The notes under the pieces were generated by a model. It did not search any database. It saw only the letters and a list, made by a program, of their open reading frames with translations, and had not been told where the DNA came from. A DNA stretch of 12,210 bases from positions 1-12,210 of the forward strand of contig JAUXFK010000066.1 of the NCBI GenBank assembly GCA_030623035.1, in the 5' to 3' direction. Below are positions 6,883-12,210 of this stretch, piece after piece. The stretch is from Deltaproteobacteria bacterium (lineage in GTDB: Bacteria; Desulfobacterota; UBA8473). The translations under genes were made by a program, and so were the position numbers. Positions within the stretch are counted from its first letter, which is position 1. The number at the start of each line of letters is the position of its first letter.

Positions 6883-7785
6883 TTAATAACTTTTTAAAAA
6901 TTTTCTCATTGAGACGATACTGACTAACATACCCATCAATATTCCACCAATGGTTAGCCCAAAAATGAAATCTAACGGCAGAAACGATGGATCTAACTCC
7001 CTAATATATATACTAAAAAATGGTCTCACTTTAAAGATAACGACCTGATATATGCCATATAGCAAACCGATAGATACCAAGGCACCCAACAATCCCTGAA
7101 AAACCCCTTCCAAAAGAAATGGGACTTTAATAAAGAAATCAGTAGCCCCGATTAGTTTCATTATCTCTAGCTCCTCCTTTCTTGCATAAACACCCAACTG
7201 AAAGCTATTAGAAACAATGAGAATAGTAGCCAAAAGCAACCCGACCCCTATCGCTAAACCCCCTATTTGAAAAAGGCTAAAGAATGCGGAAAAACCTTTG
7301 ATCCATTCTTGATCGTACTGTATTTCTTTAATTTCTTTGAATATTTTAATCCTGGCAACAAAGCTCTCCACACCGGTTGAGCTTAAAAACTTCTTCTTAA
7401 GCTGAATCTCCAGGGTTGCCGGCATTGGATTTACTTCCAATCCTTCGAAAGAGTTGTCATAAATCTGCAAAGCCTCTTTTATTATGTTAAGTGCCTCTTT
7501 CTTAGATATATAAGTTACTCGCTCTACCTCTTCGAATCCAGCTATTCTATCCTTAATGTCGGATGTATTATCAAATGAGATACTGTCATAGAGGTAAACC
7601 GTTACGTGGCTTTCATACCTCCATTTATCTAAAACCCGGTTTAAATTAAAGAAAATAACGAGAAAAGTACCCAAAACAAGTAAAGATACAGTAATTGTTC
7701 CAAAATTTATGAAATTGATAAAAGGGTTTTGTCTTATACCCTGAAAAGCTTTATCAAAAAAATAGAAACCTTTTTTTAAGAACAT
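6883..7785 (-). CDS. ftsX: Cell division protein FtsX (permease-like subunit)
   Basis: This is the inner-membrane partner of FtsE; the complex transmits ATP hydrolysis to periplasmic hydrolase activators. The start FYFFDKAFQGIRQNPFINFI is typical of FtsX. TM1 lies at about 27-47, then a periplasmic domain of about 110 residues that includes SHVTVYLYD and MPATLEIQLK. TM2 is at about 167-193, followed by the conserved cytoplasmic ARKEELEIMKLIGATDFFIKVPFLLEG stretch (about 201-227); TM3 (about 228-252) and TM4 (about 272-294) follow. The order of topology and the 300-residue length match the family. I use the ATG at 7785; a TTG at 7797 would add four residues, and neither has a convincing ribosome site. 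ftsE lies 48 bases upstream and envC begins 8 bases downstream, consistent with one transcript. Confidence 0.94.
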   Translation of the reverse strand: MFLKKGFYFFDKAFQGIRQNPFINFINFGTITVSLLVLGTFLVIFFNLNRVLDKWRYESHVTVYLYDSISFDNTSDIKDRIAGFEEVERVTYISKKEALNIIKEALQIYDNSFEGLEVNPMPATLEIQLKKKFLSSTGVESFVARIKIFKEIKEIQYDQEWIKGFSAFFSLFQIGGLAIGVGLLLATILIVSNSFQLGVYARKEELEIMKLIGATDFFIKVPFLLEGVFQGLLGALVSIGLLYGIYQVVIFKVRPFFSIYIRELDPSFLPLDFIFGLTIGGILMGMLVSIVSMRKFLKSY

Positions 7786-7833
7786 ATTCAGACACAAATT
7801 AATTTACCAGGCATTAAACGAAATCTTTCCCCT

Positions 7834-8487
7834 TCAACCGTTGGTTATCCTACCTTTTTCTAATGTAAATACCTTCCTTTTATTTTTCGCTAGATCTGGA
7901 TTATGGGTTGCAACCAAAACAGTTGTGCCTCGAATATTTATTTTATCTAAAAGATCTATAATATCCACTGTCATTTCAGGATCTAGATTGCCGGTAGGCT
8001 CATCTGCTAAAAGGATTAACGGGTTATTCACCATTGCCCTGGCTATAGCAACTCTTTGCTGCTCTCCTCCGGATAGCCGAATCGGATATTCATTCGACTT
8101 ATTGTAAAGACCCACAAAACTCAATGTTTTCCAAACCTTCTTTTGTATATCCGTGATTGTTGCCCCAATAACCTCTAAGGCAAGGGCAACATTCTCAAAA
8201 ACAGTCCTGGTCTTAATCAGCTTAAAATCCTGAAAGACTATACCGATGTTTCTTCTCAAGTAGGGAATACGTGACTTCCTTATCCGGGCTACATTTTTGT
8301 CACCGAATAAAACCATCCCTTTTGTAGGTCTCTGTGCGCAATAAATCAACTTTAAAATGGAGGTCTTACCCGCCCCGCAAGGGCCAATAATATAGACGAA
8401 CTCCCCCTTATCCAGCTTCAAGCTTACATCTATCAATGCTTTTTGGCCATTCGAGTAAGTTTTATGAACATGAAGCATCTGAATCAA
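7834..8487 (-). CDS. ftsE: Cell division ATP-binding protein FtsE
   Basis: This is the cytoplasmic ABC ATPase of the FtsEX division complex. Numbering from MIQMLHV, all nucleotide-binding motifs are intact: Walker A GPCGAGKT (35-42), Q-loop VFQDFKL (74-80), signature LSGGEQQR (128-135), Walker B LILLADEP (147-154), D-loop GNLDP and H-loop His185 in ATHNP. Walker A has Cys where many FtsE proteins have Ser, at a variable position. The start is read as the TTG at 8485-8487, because AGGGGG (8497-8502) then stands nine bases upstream and the protein begins MIQ as FtsE usually does. A TTG at 8493 is too close to that site, and the ATG at 8478 is farther. The 275-bp repeat just upstream separates it from cvpA, so it probably needs its own promoter or read-through. 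Confidence 0.94.
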   Translation of the reverse strand: MIQMLHVHKTYSNGQKALIDVSLKLDKGEFVYIIGPCGAGKTSILKLIYCAQRPTKGMVLFGDKNVARIRKSRIPYLRRNIGIVFQDFKLIKTRTVFENVALALEVIGATITDIQKKVWKTLSFVGLYNKSNEYPIRLSGGEQQRVAIARAMVNNPLILLADEPTGNLDPEMTVDIIDLLDKINIRGTTVLVATHNPDLAKNKRKVFTLEKGRITNG

Positions 8488-8496
8488 AAACAAATT

Positions 8497-8502
8497 CCCC
8501 CT
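8497..8502 (-). promoter_or_regulatory. Shine-Dalgarno AGGGGG of ftsE, favouring a TTG start
   Basis: On the minus strand AGGGGG lies nine bases before TTG at 8485-8487, three before TTG at 8493 and eighteen before ATG at 8478. The middle option has the best spacing and gives the usual MIQ start, so a rare start codon is likely. Confidence 0.5.
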
Positions 8503-8535
8503 GTTTTGATTGCCCGTCTTTCAAACTGCAAGCCT

Positions 8536-8810
8536 GGTAACAGTTTAGCTTTTTTAAATTTTAGTTGCTTCAAGGGTGGTCAAATTTTAACGCGTGCAAC
8601 TGTTTGAACATCTTAGTGAGCGTTAAGAAAGAACAGGGGAAAGCTTAGTTGTTCTGAGATGTTAATCGTTCCAAAGCTTATCAGCTGAATTTAATAGCTG
8701 AATGCTGTTCTTTCTTTATGCTCTCTTAGATGCGAGTTCTGCACGGGTTAAAATTTGATTGCCGTTGAAGCTTGGCCAGTGCTTTCTGTTTCATAAGACT
8801 AAAATAATAC
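8536..8810 (+). repeat. Family-1 palindromic repeat, complete copy B (about 275 bp), between cvpA and ftsE
   Basis: The left end GGTAACAGTTTAGCTT equals that of copy A, and the right end (GCTTTCTGTTTCAT then AAAATAATAC) matches copy A's right end, so the two are in the same orientation by their ends. Yet the inner left arm here (CTTAGTGAGCGTTAAGAAAG) matches the reverse complement of copy A's right arm, and this copy's right arm matches A's left arm. The centre is therefore inverted relative to A. The element interrupts the minus-strand operon. No target duplication is obvious: the flanks read GCAAGCCT and GAATAAAC. Confidence 0.75.
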
Positions 8811-8835
8811 GAATAAACTATACAATTATCTTCAG

Positions 8836-9315
8836 TTATATCAAGAGATCCGGCGGAATCAATTTCCATAGAGATTCAATAAAGTGTATAAAAAAAGGGG
8901 CAAGCTTTGAACCGAAAACCCATTTTTCGCTACCAAGGATAGGGTATTTGGTCATGAAAAGCAGGCTTACGCCTATAAAAATACCTCCGCAAAGAAACCC
9001 GAATAATCCGCCCCCAAAACGGTCAACCCAGCCCAGGTGAATGAAGTGAATAAATCTTTTGAGCATGATTCCGATTAAGGCAATTATCACAGCGATTATG
9101 AAAAAAATAGCAACAAAACTCACTATCGAGGCAAGGTTGGGATTGTGGATCATGCCACTCAGTATCTTTGCGCCGTCTGGATAAGACCTGCTGGCGATGA
9201 ATACTCCTAAAATCAATGAAAATAAATAAAAAATATTCTTCATAAGCCCTATCTTGAGCCCAAAAATAGTGCTGATACCCACTATGCCGATAACAACGAT
9301 ATCCAGCCAGTTCAT
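8836..9315 (-). CDS. cvpA: CvpA family membrane protein
   Basis: This small four-helix inner-membrane protein matches the CvpA family: start MNWLDIVVIGIVGISTIFGLKIG, helices at about 5-24, 27-43, 62-86 and 101-121, and the family signature GWVDRFGGGLFGFLCGG (95-111) before the last helix. CvpA was named for colicin V production in E. coli and has been linked to envelope and bile-stress tolerance; its molecular activity is unsettled. At 159 residues the length is typical. ATAGGTAA precedes the ATG at a suitable distance. It starts 8 bases after the acyltransferase-hydrolase gene ends and is almost certainly translated from the same message. Downstream the family-1 repeat separates it from ftsE. 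Confidence 0.88.
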   Translation of the reverse strand: MNWLDIVVIGIVGISTIFGLKIGLMKNIFYLFSLILGVFIASRSYPDGAKILSGMIHNPNLASIVSFVAIFFIIAVIIALIGIMLKRFIHFIHLGWVDRFGGGLFGFLCGGIFIGVSLLFMTKYPILGSEKWVFGSKLAPFFIHFIESLWKLIPPDLLI

Positions 9316-9323
9316 GATTTTAC

Positions 9324-11534
9324 CTATCGAATAACCCTTTCTATAAACTCTCTTATCTTAATAAAGACTTCCTCAGATCCTTCCCTGCGAAGTATCCCAT
9401 GACGATTGAACTCGAAGGAATAGAACTCTGCTTCTTTTGAACGGATACTATCAAGGATTATAGAGGCACTTCGTGGGTCTACAACCGGGTCATTCTTTTC
9501 CTGGATTACCAATGTGGGAACAGTGATGTATTCCAGGAGGTCTCTGCATCTATCCATTAGATGCCCCAATTCCCTAACCCCTTTGATGCTGTTTTTGGTG
9601 TAGTTGATCTCAGGGTTTTCAGGTTCACAATCCACATACTCCATCCTGCCATCCTCTATACTTAGCCTTTCCAGTAATTCATTCCAGAAGTGGATGGGCC
9701 CTATCAGTTTTGTCTTGATACTTTTAAGCTGCAAAGGGGCGTTAACAGTAAAAAGACCTGCGATATTATCTCCTTTATTTGCTGTAGCTAAAAGCGCCAG
9801 GGTACCCCCAGTAGAAAACCCACCAATTATAACATGTTCACATGCATTTCTTAAGATCGCATATCCCCTGTTAAAAGAGTCATACCAATCCTTCCATGTA
9901 ACATCCGCCAGGTTGTATGGGGATGTGCCGTGTCCCCTTAAACGTGGGCCGTAAATAGAATATCCGAACCTTGCAAGGTAATCTCCCAGGAGTCTTATCT
10001 CTTCGGGAGCTGCCATATAACCATGGCATAACAATATACCCAACTTTGACATCCCAGGATTTAGGTAAAACGGCGCCCCAATCTGTTTGGGTTTTGAGAG
10101 TTTTCCATCATAATACCTGTTGTAATCATCTTTAAATATCTCTTGATCGAATCTGCTAAGATGGTCTATTATTTTTGATTTTATCTTCTTTTTGGAACGT
10201 CGAAACTCTCTTTTGATAATTTTATAAAGATCATCCACGGATTCTATCTCATTTGCTATAACCCGAATCGGGTTTTCTATGCGTATCCTGTGAAATTCAT
10301 GACTCTGTTTTAGCCGTTTTTTATCAAAAGTATAAATATCATCCTTCTTTTCAATGATCTTCTCTTTTACAGCAAGGTATTCAATATTATCATAGTAACT
10401 TTCCTTTTCATCTGCTAAAAGTTCGATCGGCATATTATGAATTGAAGGATGAAGAGAGAACCTTCCGTCCTTTTTAATCTCTTCACATGCTAAAAAGAGT
10501 CTGCACTTAAAAAGATGATTCGATATTTTTGCCCTGTTCAAAGACAGCAAACCGATTGAAAAGAGATGATCCATGTTGACAGTGACCATGGAATAGATTT
10601 TTTTCATAAAGTTATTGGTTAAGCGGCGAGAAACCCTTGTTAAATTTAAGCTCGCAGGATCATGACCGTAATCCAATCTTTTTCCATATAAAAACAAGGA
10701 AGACAGGAGTTTATCCTTTTTATAATAGTGGGAATCGAGAAAGTCTGCTACATTTAATGGTGTACCGAAAGTCAGATGGATGGAAGCATCGGAAAAGAAC
10801 AAATTTCCTTCTATCTCTAATTCCTCCTCCATTCTCTCCGGCATTTCTTTGACAAGTTTGGCAGTAAATAACTGGATCATATTCTTCCCGGGCCTTACGG
10901 GAAAATAGGTAAAGTTGGTTGGAACGATGACTGTCTGGGTGCCGGACAGGTCATCCACGGTCTTCATAGAAAATCTCTTGAGATACTCAGATACCCTTTG
11001 TTCGTCGCCTTTTCTATACGCGTTAAGGATGTCCTTTTTATAGAGTTCTGTGAGGATTGACAGAAATGCAGATCCTGTAGGTATTAAACCTTTTCTTGCC
11101 GGATGATAAACTTTGAGGTTTCTTGCGAGAACTATCTTTTTTGTCTTGATCATAGCCCCTTCAGGAAATATAACCCAATTTTTTCTTCCGGTGATAAGGT
11201 CTCCTATTATGATGTCGTTCCTATGGGGAGTATCAACCGACATAGCTCCAAGTTCTCTTACATAATCTCCTAGCTTCCCTTTAAATAGGGATGGTTCGGC
11301 CAGGGAATTCGGCATGCTATTTGTTACCTTCTTGATGAAATAGGGAAGAAGAATTGTCTCACCCCTGGTAAAATGGTTAACTACGAACAGTACAGGGGCA
11401 TTGGGGATATTTTTCTCGCCATTTATTCTTATATCCGCTTTAATAAATCTCTCCAAAAGCCTGAGAAACATTTCTGTCCCGTGTAGTATTACGTTCGTTT
11501 TTGAGCGCTTTGAATCTGTTTTTTGATGAAACAT
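9324..11534 (-). CDS. Fusion of PlsC-like acyltransferase and Est30-like alpha/beta hydrolase
   Basis: Two enzymatic modules are joined in 736 residues. The N-terminal part (about 20-255) is a lysophospholipid acyltransferase fold. Motif I is NHFTRGE (53-59), with Glu where HX4D has Asp; GAMSVD (96-101) fits motif II, FPEGAM (123-128) is motif III and VPTNF (195-199) fits motif IV. A middle region (about 260-480), helical and charged, has no family I recognise. The C-terminal part (about 485-736) is a carboxylesterase or monoacylglycerol-lipase-like hydrolase: oxyanion HGY (494-496), nucleophile Ser564 in GFSTGG, probable Asp672 in EKNDPVVD, and His702 in NRHGI. Both modules could act on acyl-glycerol lipids, one attaching and one removing acyl chains; substrates are inference. 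No signal peptide is seen, so it probably works at the cytoplasmic membrane face. The ATG follows GAAAGAG. cvpA follows after 8 bases. Confidence 0.88.
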   Translation of the reverse strand: MFHQKTDSKRSKTNVILHGTEMFLRLLERFIKADIRINGEKNIPNAPVLFVVNHFTRGETILLPYFIKKVTNSMPNSLAEPSLFKGKLGDYVRELGAMSVDTPHRNDIIIGDLITGRKNWVIFPEGAMIKTKKIVLARNLKVYHPARKGLIPTGSAFLSILTELYKKDILNAYRKGDEQRVSEYLKRFSMKTVDDLSGTQTVIVPTNFTYFPVRPGKNMIQLFTAKLVKEMPERMEEELEIEGNLFFSDASIHLTFGTPLNVADFLDSHYYKKDKLLSSLFLYGKRLDYGHDPASLNLTRVSRRLTNNFMKKIYSMVTVNMDHLFSIGLLSLNRAKISNHLFKCRLFLACEEIKKDGRFSLHPSIHNMPIELLADEKESYYDNIEYLAVKEKIIEKKDDIYTFDKKRLKQSHEFHRIRIENPIRVIANEIESVDDLYKIIKREFRRSKKKIKSKIIDHLSRFDQEIFKDDYNRYYDGKLSKPKQIGAPFYLNPGMSKLGILLCHGYMAAPEEIRLLGDYLARFGYSIYGPRLRGHGTSPYNLADVTWKDWYDSFNRGYAILRNACEHVIIGGFSTGGTLALLATANKGDNIAGLFTVNAPLQLKSIKTKLIGPIHFWNELLERLSIEDGRMEYVDCEPENPEINYTKNSIKGVRELGHLMDRCRDLLEYITVPTLVIQEKNDPVVDPRSASIILDSIRSKEAEFYSFEFNRHGILRREGSEEVFIKIREFIERVIR

Positions 11535-11727
11535 GCTCTTTCTTACCTTTTCGTAAGGAGAGGGATTTTTGCCAGATAAATCTAAGTGGTATCGCTTATG
11601 TTATAATTAGTGCCTGAACGAAAACTATCTAACTTAATGAATTTAAAGAAGTTAAAGCAATATATTCAAAGCGAAGATTTGCAATTTACTGATATTTTTC
11701 ATGGGTTGCCCTAATTTGTCCGAACTT

Positions 11728-11746
11728 ATTTGTCGGTTAGACAAAT
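11728..11746. repeat. Short perfect hairpin inside the 364-bp element
   Basis: ATTTGTC and GACAAAT are exact complements around a five-base loop GGTTA. No T-tract follows, so I do not read it as a terminator. Confidence 0.5.
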
Positions 11747-11780
11747 ATTCTTAACTTCTCAATAAGTCCGAGTAATAACT

Positions 11781-11854
11781 ACTGGATTCCCGCTTTCGCG
11801 GGAATGACGATTGGGTGTAAGCGCTTGTCATTCCTGCGAAGGCAGGAATCCAGT
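11781..11854. repeat. 74-bp nested palindromic repeat (ACTGGATTCC/GGAATCCAGT ends)
   Basis: The ends ACTGGATTCC and GGAATCCAGT are exact inverted repeats. Each half also folds alone: ATTCCCGC-TTTC-GCGGGAAT (11786-11805) and ATTCCTGC-GAAG-GCAGGAAT (11830-11849). The two hairpins together can form a cruciform. Repeats of this ACTGGATTCCCGC type are common interspersed palindromes in many proteobacterial genomes, a statement from general knowledge. Here it sits near the middle of the larger element at 11608-11971. Confidence 0.75.
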
Positions 11855-12067
11855 GAATTGTCTCAAATATAATCTCCCCCCAACAAATTGAGAACCTACA
11901 AATCTTCGTTTTTAAAGTTGCTTTAAATCATCTTGTTTTTCAACAATTTAATGGTTTTCGTTCGGGCACTAAGTATATATAATAGATTACCAGAAAAGTA
12001 TCTTTTCATCAACTGAATTGGTCATTGAAGGAATACAACTTAATACAGTTTCCTGCAAAAGTTATTA

Positions 12068-12096
12068 TTGACACACTATTGCCTTTTCCCTATACT
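12068..12096 (+). promoter_or_regulatory. Near-consensus sigma70 promoter pointing out of the window
   Basis: TTGACA (12068-12073) and TATACT (12091-12096) are separated by 17 bases, a perfect -35 box and a one-mismatch -10 box at the ideal spacing. Transcription would start near 12103 and run rightwards. Within the remaining bases there is no clear ribosome site or reading frame, so the transcript's gene, if any, lies beyond 12210. Chance occurrence in AT-rich DNA is possible. Elsewhere in 11972-12210 I see no gene or repeat. Confidence 0.45.
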
Positions 12097-12210
12097 CATT
12101 TACAAAGAAATAACCTTCGTTGTTTCTGAAACGATTTTGTGATATTGATATTGAGTTGTAACTATTCAGCCACAGATTTACCCCAGTACGATCATATGAC
12201 CTACGGGGCA

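Larger units (their letters stand above)
11608..11971. repeat. 364-bp inverted-repeat element with TAGTGCCYGAACGAAAAC ends
   Basis: Ends 11608-11625 and 11954-11971 are inverted repeats with 17 of 18 bases matching. Further in, the arms continue to pair imperfectly: TTAAAGCAA and GCGAAGATTTG on the left (about 11652-11681) against CAAATCTTCG and TTGCTTTAAA on the right (about 11899-11927). The first and last bases TAGTGCC resemble the TAGTGTCC ends of the elements at 2301 and 5695. No open frame suggests a transposase, so it is a non-autonomous MITE-like element. It lies upstream of the acyltransferase-hydrolase gene and encloses a second palindrome. Confidence 0.72.

Noticed and set aside
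8759..9040. Plus-strand open frame running from repeat B into cvpA antisense
   Set aside because: It begins in repeat DNA and continues opposite the CvpA signature; no coding evidence.
9604..9954. Plus-strand open frame of 116 codons opposite the hydrolase domain
   Set aside because: It overlaps the catalytic serine region of the minus-strand hydrolase, so it is an antisense shadow.
11560..11625. Promoter for the acyltransferase-hydrolase gene (TATAAC on the minus strand)
   Set aside because: A -10-like hexamer is present but I could not find a reasonable -35 box at proper spacing.
11972..12210. tRNA or other structured RNA gene
   Set aside because: I found no cloverleaf-compatible stems or T-loop consensus here or elsewhere in the window.

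Overview
The window reads as chromosomal DNA of a Gram-negative, fairly AT-rich bacterium. FtsEX, EnvC, a C-terminal processing protease, a YibQ-type deacetylase and CvpA point to an envelope with periplasm and outer membrane. The gene order ftsE-ftsX-envC-ctpA-yibQ, the DUF763 gene and the many small palindromic repeats fit a deltaproteobacterial (Desulfobacterota) or Nitrospirota-like lineage. That placement is inference; no marker in the window fixes it.

Layout. Positions 1-463 hold no gene but carry one partial and one complete copy of a roughly 270-bp palindromic repeat (called family 1 here). Two plus-strand genes follow: a SagB-type FMN nitroreductase with an N-terminal hydrophobic leader (464-1210) and a DUF763 protein with a helix-hairpin-helix (1233-2303). 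A 146-bp inverted-repeat element with TAGTGTCCAT ends lies between DUF763 and the convergent minus-strand genes. From 11534 down to 2471 all genes are on the minus strand. In transcription order they are: a PlsC-like acyltransferase fused to an Est30-like alpha/beta hydrolase; CvpA; a second complete family-1 repeat; FtsE; FtsX; an EnvC-like LytM factor; a further TAGTGTCCAT-ended repeat; the S41 protease CtpA; a YibQ-type divergent polysaccharide deacetylase; and a GAF-ANTAR regulator. Positions 11535-12210 hold no recognisable gene. They contain a 364-bp inverted-repeat element with a smaller palindrome nested inside it, and a near-consensus sigma70 promoter pointing out of the window.

How the genes fit together. 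FtsE and FtsX form the ABC-type complex that, in characterised bacteria, controls periplasmic peptidoglycan amidases through EnvC. The EnvC-like protein here has lost two of the expected zinc-site histidines, as expected for an activator rather than an enzyme. CtpA and the YibQ-type protein are periplasmic factors commonly encoded beside envC. The block therefore looks like a division and cell-wall remodelling operon ending in a possible RNA-binding antiterminator. The acyltransferase-hydrolase fusion and CvpA upstream suggest envelope lipid and membrane functions.

The least ordinary content is the repeat layer. The two complete family-1 copies have matching outer ends but oppositely oriented cores. 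Two other elements supply the TAG stop codons of the genes they abut. Three elements with different interiors share TAGTGYCC ends. I did not find a clear undescribed multi-gene system.
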